64,000 nt of DNA from Metarhizium brunneum (lineage: Eukaryota > Ascomycota > Sordariomycetes > Hypocreales > Clavicipitaceae). The position numbers and the translations under genes are program-made. The notes under the pieces are model-generated. The model was not told the DNA's origin and searched no databases. It saw nothing but the letters and a program-made list of their open reading frames with translations. Below, one piece after another: positions 13,260 to 24,508 of the stretch. Positions within the stretch are counted from its first letter, which is position 1; every line of letters starts with the position of its first letter. Where the stretch lies: positions 3,782,001-3,846,000 of the forward strand of contig NC_089424.1 in assembly GCF_013426205.1 (NCBI RefSeq), given 5' to 3'.

Positions 13260-14610
13260 AATAGATTAATAAGTAATAAATAATATTTAATATATTAAAG
13301 ATATATTAATAAAATATATATATTACCTAGAAGAAGTACTAATATATAAAAAAAAAATCTAGATATTATTAGACTTATAAGAAGAATATATTAAAGAAAT
13401 ATATAAATACTTAGTTTATAAATATTAAGGAATCCATAAAATATTAAATAAAATATAATAATAATATGATTTCTTAGGAATTAAGAAAGTAATTAAAAAA
13501 GTTATTAATAAATATATATAATATAAAAAAAGTAAGGCTTTATAATATAAGCTATATAAAGAAGTATAATTATTATTAGTATTAATATAACTATAAGAAT
13601 TAATAGCTTTTAATTATATTATAAAGCTATTAATATTAAAAGAACTAATAACTAATATAAAATATAATAATATATTTATAGTTATAAATAGACTTATAAA
13701 GTATAAATACTTTTTATTATATAAAGAAGTAAATAATATAAAAGAACTTATATATATATTTTTATAAATAATAATAAGTAATTATAAATTACTAAAAGAA
13801 ATTATATTAAATAAAGAAAGTATATTTACCTTTAAGTTTTAATAAGTACTTATAGTATAACTTAAAATAAATTATAAGTTAAGTATTATATATTATTTAT
13901 AAATAAATAAATAAATAAAAAAATTAAATTAAATACTTAAATAATACTTATAATATTATATTAATTATTAATAGGATAATTAGGTAAAATAATTACTTAT
14001 AATATAATTAGCTTATAATAGCTTAATATTAGAATTAATAAAGTAAATATTAGCTTATATTAATTATAGATTTAATCTTAAAATATTCTAAATATAATAT
14101 AAAGGATTATAAGTAAAATAAGTAATATTATAAGTAAATAAACTAAAGAAATTATATAAAGAAATATAATATAAATTAGAATTTATATAAAAGAAAATAA
14201 TATAATATTATAATTAAAAAAAATTAAAAGGATTAATTTTTAAGGAGAAAAATATAATTTATTTACTTTAATAAAATATTAAAATAATATAATTAAGTAA
14301 TAAATTAAACTATAAAAAATTAGGATTATTTATTATTAAGAAATAAATATTAATAAATAACTATAAACTTTTATTATTAAAAACTATAAGAAATTATTTT
14401 ATAATATATATTTTACTTCTTAAAAAAGTATTAAATAATATATTAATAAAAGAGGATATTAAAGTTATAAATAAAATAAAATATAAAGTTAAATAAATCT
14501 TAAATATAAGGATAAGAAATAAAATATATTAATATCTTATTAAATAAAAGAATTATAAAGATAAGAAAAATATATAAAAACTTATAAAATATTTAAAGAA
14601 TTACTAGTAC
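13260..14610 (+). pseudogene. Decayed gypsy integrase and chromodomain
   Basis: Near 13410-13450 the reading YLVYKY*GIHKILNKI corresponds to the integrase zinc-binding HHCC region. Near 13590-13710 a run of the form I-A-F-x-Y-I-I-K-L-P ... VINRLIKYKYF matches the catalytic-core entry of Ty3-type integrases. Near 14470-14605 the reading YKVK*ILNIRIR..YLIK*KNY matches a chromodomain (canonical YEVEKIL...YLVKWKGY). The W and Q codons are now stops. The chromodomain makes this a chromovirus. Confidence 0.7.
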
Positions 14611-15401
14611 TTATTAAGATAATTTTATTAAAAAGCATAAAAGGTATAAAAGGACCTAGATCTAAGAACTTCTTACTTAACTTAAAAGTAAACTAATTAC
14701 TCTTTTTAAGAATACTTATTATACCTAAATTATTTATTACTTAATACTTATAAGTATTTAAAGTAAATAAAATCTTATTTTTAGTATTTAATTTTATTAT
14801 ATTATAATAAAATAATTTTAAACTCTTATTTTTAATATAATTTTAGATTTTTTATATTTAAGCTAATTAATTTATAGCTATAAAAAGCTAAGATTAAAAG
14901 TTAACTAGCTATATATAAAGCTTTAATAGCTTATTACCTGCTTTCTTTTTTTTTAACTTTAGTTTTTTTTATTACTTTAATAAGTATATTATTAAGAAAT
15001 ATTATTAATAAAAGGATATAAATAAAATAAAGGCTATAATAATACCTATAAGAAGAAGTTATTAAAACACTATTATATAAGTAATTATATTATATATACT
15101 TATTATATTATAATTTCTTATTTATTATATAATAGGATTTATTATTTTTAAAATAATAAGTATAAGGTATATTTATAAGATAATTAAATAAATTTATAAT
15201 ATTAATAAGATTAGTATATTTATGACTATTATTTTTCTTTATATTTAATTTTAGCTTAAAAATATAATTAAATATAATATTAATAAAATATCCTAAAAAA
15301 TAAAAGAAGAAGGGAACTTATTAATAAAAAAAAGGGCTATAAAGCTATTTATAAAATAAAACTTAGGTTTTAAGAATAAGATTATAAGAGAGGGGATATT
15401 A

Positions 15402-15841
15402 TATTATAACCTAGTTATATATAAGAAGTAAGCTATAAGTTAAGCCGGCTATATAAGCTATAAGATAATATAAGTAAGGTAAATAATAGATTAATAGTTA
15501 GAGTAACTATTATATTTAAATTATAAGAGGGATTATAATCTATATAAGTAGGATTATAGCTATAATAATAATCTAAAAGAAAATATTATAATAAGAGAAG
15601 TAATTTATTATAATATATAAAAACCCTTAATTTTACTTTATAAATAAACTTTAACTTCTTAGCTTTTAATATAAATTATTATATTAAATAAGCTTTACTT
15701 ATAACTTTTTAACTCTGATTACTTAGTTATAGTCTATAACCTATTACTAATATAATACCTAACTGCTTAGATTAATTGCCCTAGTAGCTCTGCTAATATA
15801 AACTATAACTAGTTTATCCCTTAGGAACCTTAGCCGTTATA
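15402..15841 (+). repeat. 3' LTR of inner gypsy
   Basis: A 440-bp LTR beginning TATTATAACC and ending GTTATA, followed by the ATAAT target repeat. The 3' part (about 15716-15840) keeps several C and G bases, whereas the 5' part is fully mutated. This is the reverse of the pattern in the 5' LTR. Confidence 0.88.
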
Positions 15842-15846
15842 ATAAT

Positions 15847-15884
15847 TTTATTTAATTATAAAGTAAATTAATTATAAATTAATT
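15847..15884 (-). mobile_element. Element B, copy 1, terminal remnant beyond the inner gypsy
   Basis: A short AT stretch (TTTATTTAATTATAAAG..) matches, in reverse complement, the left edge of element B copy 2 at 18859-18905. It is followed by the AT direct repeat that also precedes 7169. It completes the split B copy and shows the inner gypsy inserted into B. Boundary uncertainty is a few bases because everything is A/T. Confidence 0.55.
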
Positions 15885-17771
15885 AATAAATAATATATAA
15901 TATATTAAAAATATATTAATAAAATATATATATTACTTAAAAAAAATATTAATATATAAAAAAAAAATCTAAATATTATTAAAATTATAAAAAAAATATA
16001 TTAAAAAAATATATAAATATTTAATTTATAAATATTAAAAAATTTATAAAATATTAAATAAAATATAATAATAATATAATTTTTTAAGAATTAAAAAAAT
16101 AATTAAAAAAGTTATTAATAAATATATATAATATAAAAAAAGTAAAACTTTATAATATAAATTATATAAAAAATTATAATTATTATTAATATTAATATAA
16201 TTATAAAAATTAATAGCTTTTAATTATATTATAAAATTATTAATATTAAAAAAACTAATAATTAATATAAAATATAATAATATATTTATAATTATAAATA
16301 AACTTATAAAATATAAATATTTTTTATTATATAAAAAAATAAATAATATAAAAAAATTTATATATATATTTTTATAAATAATAATAAATAATTATAAATT
16401 ATTAAAAAAAATTATATTAAATAAAAAAAATATATTTATTTTTAAGTTTTAATAAGTATTTATAATATAATTTAAAATAAATTATAAATTAAATATTATA
16501 TATTATTTATAAATAAATAAATAAATAAAAAAATTAAATTAAATACTTAAATAATATTTATAATATTATATTAATTATTAATAAAATAATTAAATTAAAT
16601 AATTATTTATAATATAATTAATTTATAATAACTTAATATTAAAATTAATAAAATAAATATTAGCTTATATTAATTATAAATTTAATTTTAAAATATTTTA
16701 AATATAATATAAAAAATTATAAATAAAATAAGTAATATTATAAATAAATAAACTCAAAAAATTATATAAAAAAATATAATATAAATTAAATTTATATAAA
16801 AAAAATAATATAATATTATAATTAAAAAAAATTAAAAAAACTAATTTTTAAGAAAAAAAATATAATTTATTTACTTTAATAAAATATTAAAATAATATAA
16901 TTAAATAATAAATTAAATTATAAAAAATTAAAATTATTTATTATTAAAAAATAAATATTAAAAAATAATTATAAACTTTTATTATTAAAAATTATAAAAA
17001 ATTATTTTATAATATATATTTTATTTTTTAAGAAAATATTAAATAATATATTAATAAAAAAAAATATTAAAGTTTTAAATAATAAAAAATATAAAATAAA
17101 ATAAATTTTAAATATAAAAATAAAAAATAAAATATATTAATATTTTATTAAATAAAAAAGCTATAAATATAAAAAAAATATTAATATTTATTAAAATAAT
17201 TTTATTAAAAATATAAAAAATATAAAAAAACTTAAATTTAAGAATTTCTTATTTAAATTAAAAGTAAATTAATTATTTTTTTTAAAAATACTTATAATAT
17301 TTAAATTATTTATTATTTAATATTTATAAGTATTTAATATAAATAAAATTTTATTTTTAATATTTAATTTTATTATATTATAATAAAATAATTCTAAACT
17401 TTTATTTTTAATATAATTTTAGATTTTTTATATTTAAGTTAATTAATTTATAATTATAAAAAATTAAAATTAAAAATTAATTAATTATATATATAGCTTT
17501 AATAGTTTATTATTTACTTTTTTTTTTTTAATTTTAGTTTTTTTTATTATTTTTATAAGTATATTATTAAAAAATAATATTAATAAAAAAATATAAATAA
17601 AATAAAAGTTATAATAATACTTATAAAAAAAAGCTATTAAAATATTATTATATAAATAATTTTATTATATATACTTATTATATTATAATTTTTTATTTAT
17701 TATATAATAAAATTTATTATTTTTAAAAAAATAAATATAAAATATATTTATAAAGTAATTAAATAAATTTA

Positions 17772-18528
17772 TTAAATTATTATAAAAAAATAAAAAAAAG
17801 GCTAGTTAATTACTAAAACCTACTAGTAATATAATTAATAGTTATACCTAGCTAATTTAATAATAATATATAATTTTAAAAATATTATATATATATATTA
17901 TAATATATTAAATTTATTAGCTTAAAAGGTAATTTATAACTTTATATATTAATAAAAGTATATATATAATAATAATAATAACTTATAACTATATAAGTTA
18001 TACCCTAAAAAACTTAAAGTAATCTAATATAATATAAATTAATAAAGTCCTAACTTTTATAAAGCCTATTATTTTCCTTATAATTACCTTATTTTACCTT
18101 TATATACCTAATTTAAATAAATTACTTTATAAAGTAACTACTTATAAGTCTCCGGCTTTATATTACTCTCTAAAGTATTATAGCTTACTAATATCAGACT
18201 TAGTTAATAATTAATAACCTTATTATAACTATAACTAATACTAAAAAAGGTAATAAGCCTAATATAAATAAGTTACTTATTATAATTTTAAGAATTAAAA
18301 CTAATAAGCCTAAAAAAGTAATAAAAAAGCTATTATTATAAAAGATATTAATAAGAAAAAAAATATATTATTAAAAGCTAAAAATATTAAAAAAATTAAA
18401 AAACTTAATAAAATAACTAAAAAAGTAAAAAAAAAAAAAGAAATAAAAAAGAAAATTAAGAAAAATATTATAAAGTTAATTAATAAAAAGTAGCTTTATA
18501 TTATAGTTTTCCCCCTTATTATAAAGGG
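17772..18528 (-). mobile_element. Element A, copy 3
   Basis: A ~757-bp copy with a 13-bp direct repeat (17759-17771 and 18529-18541) in the outer gypsy internal region. The flanks joined without the insert match the inner gypsy around 15183-15200, which confirms the insertion point. It starts TTAAATTATTATAAAAAAAT and ends CTTATTATAAAGGG like the other two copies. Confidence 0.68.
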
Positions 18529-18858
18529 TTAAATAAATTTATAATATTAATAAAATTAATATATTTATAATTATTATTTTTTTTATTTTTAATTTTAGCT
18601 TAAAAATATAATTAAATATAATATTAATAAAATATTCTAAAAAAATAAAAAAAAAAACTTATTAATAAAAAAAAGAATTATAAAGTTATTTATAAAATAA
18701 AATTTAAGCCTTAAAAATAAAATTATAAAAAAAGAAATATTATATTATAACCTAGTTATATATAAAAAATAAATTATAAGTTAAGCTAATTATATAAGCT
18801 ATAAAATAAAATAAGTAAAGTAAATAATAAATTAATAATTAAAATAATTATTATATTT

Positions 18859-19722
18859 TTTTTAATAATTAATTTATAGTTAATTTACTTTATAATTAAA
18901 TAAAATTATATATATAATATAAGTATTATATAAGCATAAAATTTAAAATAATATTAGGTTATATTAGGCTAAGAATAATAAAAAACTAAAAAAATAAACT
19001 ATTTATATATATATTATAATATATTAAATATACTAGTATAATTAATATTATATTATAGCTGCTAGCTAAGGCTATCTTATAATAGCTTTAACTATTATTA
19101 TTATAAAAGTAAACTAACTTTACGCTTATAATTTATATTAAGTTATACTAAAAACCTAAAATACCTATATATATAGTATATTTATATAGTTTATTTTTAC
19201 TTATATTTTAAGTTAGTTTTATTTCTTTTTATTTAAGTTATTTTTTTACTATTAAAACCTTACTATAATAATATAACTAATTATAAGTTACTACCCCTAT
19301 ATATATATATTTTTTATAAGTATTATAACTACTTATTTACTAATATTTATTATAACTATTTATAAATAATAATAATATAAGTAAAAGTACTAAAAAGCCT
19401 AATATAAGTAAGTTACTTATTATAACTTTTAAGGGTTAAAAACTAATAAAACTTAAAAGGTAATATAATTAATATTAAATTAAAAGCTTTTTATAATAAA
19501 AAAAATAATTATTATAAAACTAAAAATCCTAATTTAATAAAAATTAAAAAAAATAATAAAGCTATTAAAAATATAAAAAAAAAGGCTTTTAAAAATATAA
19601 AGCTAAAATATAACTTTAAAAAAGCTATTATATTATTTATAAAAAGGCTTAATAAAGCTAGTAATACTAAGAGTAAAGCTACCTAATAAATTTATATTAG
19701 TAGTTTTACCTTTTTTAGAGGG
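18859..19722 (+). mobile_element. Element B, copy 2 (inside the outer 3' LTR)
   Basis: An ~864-bp insert in the outer gypsy 3' LTR with a 13-14 bp direct repeat (18845-18858 and 19723-19736). It is the reverse complement of the element at 7169-7961. The LTR sequence resumes exactly after it. The right edge (GTTTTACCTTTTTTAGAGGG) resembles the right edge of element A. The sequence around 19395-19440 is shared with element A. Strand here is relative to the other B copy, not a proven transcription direction. Confidence 0.65.
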
Positions 19723-20060
19723 TAATTATTATATTTAAATTATAAAAAAAAATTATAATTTATATAAATAAAATTATAATTATAATAATAATTTAAAAAA
19801 AAATATTATAATAAAAAAATAATTTTTTATAATATATAAAAACCTTTAAATTTACTTTATAAATAAATTTTAGCTTTTTAGTTTTTAATATAAATTATTA
19901 TATTAAATAAGCTTTACTTATAACTTTTTAACTTTAATTATTTAATTATAATTTATAACTTATTATTAATATAATACTTAATTATTTAGATTAATTACCT
20001 TAGTTATTTTATTAATATAAACTATAATTAGTTTATCCCTTAGGAATCTTAGTTGTTACA

Positions 20061-21341
20061 CTTATATTATCGCCAAAAACACGCTTATACCCTCGTAAAT
20101 ACTCGCCATCTTCAGTCAGAATACGTCAAGTAGGTCCGCAACCAAATTTTAGGTGCCAACTTAACTGGCTCCTTTTTAAAAAGCTCACAAATGCGTTTTT
20201 TCAGAATTATCTTGGCATCTAAGCCTTTCACAAGCATCTACGCGGCCCCGGCTAGCGTGGTACATTAATTATAAAGGGGTTTAGTCCGTATTCTAGATTT
20301 ATATATTTTTACTTAAATTTATAAGGGTTCCACATACTAATTTAAGGAAGGTGACTTTTTTGTGGAATTTATCCTAAAGTTACAGACCAAGTTATGAAAG
20401 CGCCGCAGTTCTGGATCACACCCTTCGTCACTGACGGGTAGATGACAAAATCATTTGACAATAAGTCGGGGGACTATGGTCCCTGCATACTATTTTCTTT
20501 TCCTTGCGTCAAACCCCCTATCTCGGGGGAAGATTCGTCAACCCCCTCGTTTACAGATGCCTCTTGCAGGGGTCGCTCCACTCGAGCTCGAACGCATTCT
20601 AATACGTTTACAGCAGAATCGTCTTGGACAGACGTGACCAACAAACCCTTCAGGTTTTATTGGATCAGCGCTCATGCGTACAGCTCCCAATAGATGAATT
20701 CCAACAGATCACCCCCGCTGGTTGGTGACTGTCTACTGACAACGTTGACTACGTGTACCACTTCACTCCGTCTGCCTACACACCTCCCTTCGTCCGTCCG
20801 GACTCGCTATTACCTAAAAAGGAAAGGTGAAATATGTATGTGCCTGCTTGTACGTACTACGTGAAATGCCAATCAATTAGGAAATTAGCACATTTATGCT
20901 AGTACTGCTAACAATAATTATCCTAACTAAAAACGTTGTACCGCAACAAGCATGCAGTCCGAAGACTGAGCCAACCAAACAAGCCAACTAAATACGGCTG
21001 AGTGACAAGGTGTTTACATGCGCCCATGCATAAACCCAGTTGAAGATTCTTGATGCAACTATAAACGCAACATTGCTCCGAGTGGGTCAACCCACTAAGG
21101 CTACAACAGTGAAGATCGAGGCACCGAGTACACGAATAGCTTTACACTCTTTTCGGCACCTTGCCTACAATATAACAATTTCCGCTGTGAGCCTTATGCC
21201 CTAGGTCTCGTGAGTATATCCCTTGTGTAACCACTGACATGCGTCTATATAGAAGGGAACGGAACATACCCTAAGAAAAAAAAAACTAAAAACAAAACTA
21301 AGTGAGCAGGTTCATTACTATCTTTTGATCTGAATCTAACT
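20061..21341. other. Intergenic region next to the AT block
   Basis: Normal base composition begins here. A weak, frameshifted protein-like reading occurs at about 20442-20754, but nothing is recognisable. A TATA-like TCTATATAG lies at about 21244, roughly 100 bases upstream of the next gene, and could be its core promoter. Nothing else is supported. Confidence 0.4.
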
Positions 21342-22724
21342 ATGAAGCTCATCACTTTTCACGCATCATGGCTATCCATAGTCATCACCATCTCCGCATC
21401 AGATCCCCTGTTTGACAGCAATTACGCCAAGCAGGACATCATTTTCCGAGATGTGGCGGTTATCGGCGGTGGCGCCACAGGGACCTACGCTGCCATCAAC
21501 CTGCGCAAGCTGAATCAGTCAGTTGTTCTAGTAGAGAGAGAAGCTATTCTAGGGGGGCACACCAATAGCTATACCGATCCAGCTACCCAAACTACGCTTG
21601 ATTATGGCGTTCAGGCGTACTGGAATCTCTCCGTCACTCGCGACTACTTCGCGCATTTTGATATCCCCATAAGCAACTGGGAACCGGAACCAAAAACTAC
21701 CGTCTACATAGACTTCATGACGGGGAAACAGGTTGAAGTTCGGACAAGCAGCAACTACTCGGCCTATATCCAGCAGCTAGACAAATATCCATGGTTGGAG
21801 TACAGCTGGGACCAAGGGCACCCCGTTGCGGATGACCTGGTTCTTCCTTTCCGCGATTTTGTTGCCAAATATAATTTAGTAGACATCGCGTACACTACTT
21901 ATTTCAGCTGCCAAGGTTTCGCAAATGTCTTGGACCAGTTGACGATCAATGTCATCAAGTTCTTCGACAAGTCTTACATCGGTGCGCTTACTGGGGATTA
22001 TGTCGCCACGAAGCAGCACAAAAACGACGAGATCTACGTTAGAGCAAAAGCCGAGCTGGGTCAAGACGCTTTGACCTCATCAACTGTCATCGCATCAAAA
22101 CGCTCAAAGACTGGCGTCCAGTTGGTAGTCAAAACACCATCAGGCAAGAAACTGATTCGGGCGCGCAAGTTGCTTATTAGCATGCCCACACGTATGAGCG
22201 ACATGAAACCTTTCGATGTTGATGGGAAGGAGTCTAAGGTGTTTTCTCAGTGGAAATACAGCGCTTACTACGTCATGCTCGTACACAAAACTGGTTTGCC
22301 AGCTGGCTACAAGTTCCTTAATGCGGACCCCTCCACGACACGTTTTAACATCCCTCAGCTACCTGCTCCATATCAAATAACTGAAACTCGCGTTCCTGGC
22401 CTATTTTATGTCTGGTACTCTGCTCCGAAAGATATGACGCAGTCCGAGGTGCAAGCGGATGTAACAACGATTATCAAGCGCTTACAGGATACGGTTAACG
22501 GTGCGACAAAGATCTCACCAGAGTTTGTGAGGTTCAACAGCCATACGCCCTTCAAGATGGTTGTATCTGCTGAGTCGGTTATTAATGGATTCTATTCAGA
22601 GTTATTTGATCTACAGGGTTATCGAAGTACTTGGTATACAGGAGCCGCTATGATGTCTCATAGCGCGGGCGTTTTGTGGAATTATACCAGTCACTTGCTT
22701 CCTGAGATGATAGCAGCTCCCTGA
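21342..22724 (+). CDS. Secreted FAD-dependent oxidoreductase (amine-oxidase/CpaO-like)
   Basis: A 460-residue intronless protein. The first ~20 residues (MKLITFHASWLSIVITISAS) form a plausible signal peptide. A Rossmann dinucleotide-binding motif VIGGGATGTYAA lies at residues 40-50, with the acidic strand end VLVERE around residue 64 and the GGHTNSY segment after it, typical of FAD amine-oxidase-type flavoproteins. The closest family I can place it near is the fungal beta-cyclopiazonate-dehydrogenase-like FAD proteins; the substrate is unknown. The C-terminal part has YTGAAMMSHSAGVLWNYT, consistent with the flavin-binding closing segment. It stands alone, 1.3 kb from the RIP block, with no cluster partners visible. 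Start chosen as the first ATG with a signal peptide. Confidence 0.85.
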   Translation: MKLITFHASWLSIVITISASDPLFDSNYAKQDIIFRDVAVIGGGATGTYAAINLRKLNQSVVLVEREAILGGHTNSYTDPATQTTLDYGVQAYWNLSVTRDYFAHFDIPISNWEPEPKTTVYIDFMTGKQVEVRTSSNYSAYIQQLDKYPWLEYSWDQGHPVADDLVLPFRDFVAKYNLVDIAYTTYFSCQGFANVLDQLTINVIKFFDKSYIGALTGDYVATKQHKNDEIYVRAKAELGQDALTSSTVIASKRSKTGVQLVVKTPSGKKLIRARKLLISMPTRMSDMKPFDVDGKESKVFSQWKYSAYYVMLVHKTGLPAGYKFLNADPSTTRFNIPQLPAPYQITETRVPGLFYVWYSAPKDMTQSEVQADVTTIIKRLQDTVNGATKISPEFVRFNSHTPFKMVVSAESVINGFYSELFDLQGYRSTWYTGAAMMSHSAGVLWNYTSHLLPEMIAAP

Positions 22725-22744
22725 GTAACGTAGTTTTAAGGACT

Positions 22745-22940
22745 AGAACATTTCAAGAAACCTTCAGGGTATATTTTATAACTAAAATACTACACTACCT
22801 CTTGGACGTTAAACCTGTTAACTATAAGAGGTAGAATTATTTTAAGGCTAAGAGTTTATAACCTAAGTAATTATTATAATTATTATATTAGTTATTTAAT
22901 TAAGCTTTTAAGTAATTATATAATTAAAAGTATCATAATC
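22745..22940. other. Small AT-rich patch downstream of the FAD gene
   Basis: About 200 bases of A/T-dominated sequence resembling the RIP block (TTATTATAATTATTATATTAG) in otherwise normal DNA. It is probably a fragment of a mutated repeat, but it is too short to assign. Confidence 0.4.
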
Positions 22941-23041
22941 TAATCTTTGTCGCAAATTCGATTAATCATTCAAGCCAGCCAAGGACAAATACCACGAGAT
23001 CGAACCTGGGGCAATATCCAACTTGACGGTTGAGTACTTAG

Positions 23042-23070
23042 GTACTTAGGGTTAGTTTCTAGGGTTAGGG
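23042..23070 (+). repeat. Interstitial telomere-like motif
   Basis: Two TTAGGG-type units, TTAGGGTTAG and TAGGGTTAGGG, separated by a few bases, lie ~310 bases upstream of the mL57 start codon. They could be a telobox-like regulatory site or chance. Confidence 0.35.
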
Positions 23071-23379
23071 ATCGTCCCTCTTCTGTCGACTTATCATGAG
23101 CGTTTACCTGCAAAAATAATTTTAAATCAAACCACCAATTAAATAGCTCTCATTCTTCTGCAATTATGTCTCCCTCATTACTATTTTTTTTACAATGTCG
23201 TCACTCCATTGCCAAACGACAGCAACCGCTAAACTACAGGCGGCCAAAAGCCACCCCTGCAAGACCCCTACACCCTGCACGTGACCACAAAACTTCCATC
23301 AAACCTCCATTTTCAACCATCGCGACGCTCGCGCAACCCATCTCAACCACGACTCGCAAGCCGCCAATTCCACACCGCC

Positions 23380-24278
23380 ATGGCTCTCCAACCCTGCCGC
23401 GCGCACTTTCCCCGGGCGCGCTGCGCCTTGCGCGCCCTCATGCCCTCCCTGCGCACCTACGCCACCGAATCAACGTCCGAACCCTTCAAGGCCTCGTCAC
23501 AGGAATCCTCTGTGCCCCGATGGAGCCAAACGCCTCCGGGTATGAAAGCCCCCATGCAGCTGGACTTTGCGAAATCCTTCAAAAACAAGGTCTGGAAAGT
23601 CAACAACGACCCCGCGAAGCTAGACAACATGTACAATCGGCTACTGGGGCCGGGCGGCAGCAAGATGCTGCCCGAGGAGCTGAAGTGGTTGGCGGTCACG
23701 CACAAGAGCTTTGACCAGGGGAGGAGAGGGTTCAACGACAAGCTGGCACTGCTGGGTACGTTTTCCCCCAGAATACAAAGGTCCAGGGGAGGGCAGAAAT
23801 TGGAGACGTGACTCGTGCTGACTGGACTAGGACGACTGACGCTCGTCATGGAAGCGACCAAGGAAATCGTCAGCAAGGCCCCGTTGCCGGGGTCACGGCA
23901 GACAGACGAATTCGACAGGGTGCCTTTTGAACACGAACAGCTCGCATCAGTGGATAACCTGAGCGTCGAGGAGCCAAAGGACGTGGTTAGCAAGGAAAAG
24001 CTGTTCTCGCTGGCGTCGGATGCGGGCATATTGGACGTTTTGCGGTGGAAACCCCGACTGGTATGATTTTTCCCTTCCTTTGTCTTGGCCACCGCGGAAC
24101 TGGGTATGCGAGTACTAACATGCTGTAGCCCAAAAGCCTCGAGTCGTCAGGTGTCGAAGTCGTCGTCAACAGCGCGGTCCTAGCCATCCTCGGCGCGATT
24201 ACGCTACAGCACGGATCAGTAGTTGCGTCAAAAGTTGTGCGGGAGAGAATCTTGGCGCGACTGTCAAAGAACCACTAA
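23380..24278 (+). CDS. mrpl15: Mitochondrial large-subunit ribosomal protein mL57 (RNase III-like fold)
   Basis: Three exons: 23380-23755, 23831-24060 and 24129-24278, giving 251 residues. Both introns are GT..AG; the second has a clear TACTAAC branch point. The N-terminus is arginine-rich and acidic-poor, suiting a mitochondrial presequence (RALMPSLRTYATES). The body shows the RNase III-like fold of mL57/Mrpl15: LKWLAVTHKSFDQGRRGFN, then LALLGRLTL across the first splice, and at the end NSAVLAILGAITLQHGS. Yeast Mrpl15 has about the same length. It is a non-catalytic structural protein of the 54S mitoribosomal subunit. It is tail-to-tail with the membrane-protein gene at 24509 (230 bases apart). 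An upstream in-frame GTG extension has no ATG, so 23380 is used as start. Confidence 0.85.
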
Positions 24279-24508
24279 TTCCATGTGAGGTTGGGCAGCG
24301 GAGACCTGTATTCATGCCATGTATTTTATATTCTAGAAAGGAGGGACACGCTAGACTCTGTATAAACAACGCTTTCAAAATAGCGCACGAGGGAAAATGC
24401 AACCTGCTATACGCACGCCAAAGAAAATACCCCGACTACGCATCCCTTGCTACCCCGCGCTGTGCCTGCAATCTCTCGTGTCAAATACGCCCAGGTTAAG
24501 CTGCATCT

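Larger units (their letters stand above)
7967..15841 (+). mobile_element. Complete inner Ty3/gypsy chromovirus, RIP-inactivated
   Basis: A 7.9-kb element with two LTRs of 440 bp (7967-8406 and 15402-15841) and a 5-bp target duplication ATAAT (7962-7966 and 15842-15846). LTRs start TGTTACGACC and end ..GTTATA, an RIP-altered CA end. In order it shows a gag-like region, reverse transcriptase, RNase H region, integrase and chromodomain, each riddled with stops. The order RT-then-integrase and the chromodomain identify it as a Ty3/gypsy chromovirus. It sits inside element B copy 1, so it is the youngest insertion at that locus. Confidence 0.9.
1..20060. repeat. AT-rich RIP-degraded nested retrotransposon block
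   Basis: The whole stretch is almost pure A/T with rare G or C and no open reading frame of useful length. Relic frames show Trp codons turned into TAA, and Gln/Arg codons turned into TAA, so both strands were mutated C to T. This is the expected outcome of repeat-induced point mutation (RIP), a known process in ascomycetes. All of it can be assigned to gypsy copies and the smaller inserts listed separately. The block ends abruptly at 20060, where ordinary composition begins. Confidence 0.93.
477..20060 (+). mobile_element. Outer Ty3/gypsy (chromovirus) element, RIP-dead and multiply interrupted
   Basis: The remains run from the right part of a 5' LTR (477-730) to a 3' LTR (18743-20060, itself interrupted). 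Fragments align in order with the inner copy: gag-like sequence around 800-2600 (interrupted), pol around 2600-7160, then integrase and chromodomain resuming at about 15885-17200 beyond the inner element. It carries five insertions: A at 1428, 3638 and 17772, and B at 7169 and 18859. It is more completely mutated than the inner copy, consistent with greater age. The 3' LTR still ends in an intact CA at 20060. Confidence 0.8.

Noticed and set aside
1..20060. Possibility that the AT block is mitochondrial, a centromere or CRISPR-like repeats
   Set aside because: Gypsy domains, LTR pairs and target duplications explain it; no mitochondrial genes or regularly spaced repeats are present.
20442..20754. 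Frames reading LELERILIRLQQNRLG then DQQTLQVLLDQRS in a second frame
   Set aside because: Protein-like but short, needs a frameshift, and matches no family I know; could be chance or a very old relic.
23166..23714. A 182-residue plus-strand frame overlapping the mL57 gene
   Set aside because: It is out of frame with the recognisable mL57 exons and is Pro/Arg-rich, typical of a shadow of a GC-rich gene.
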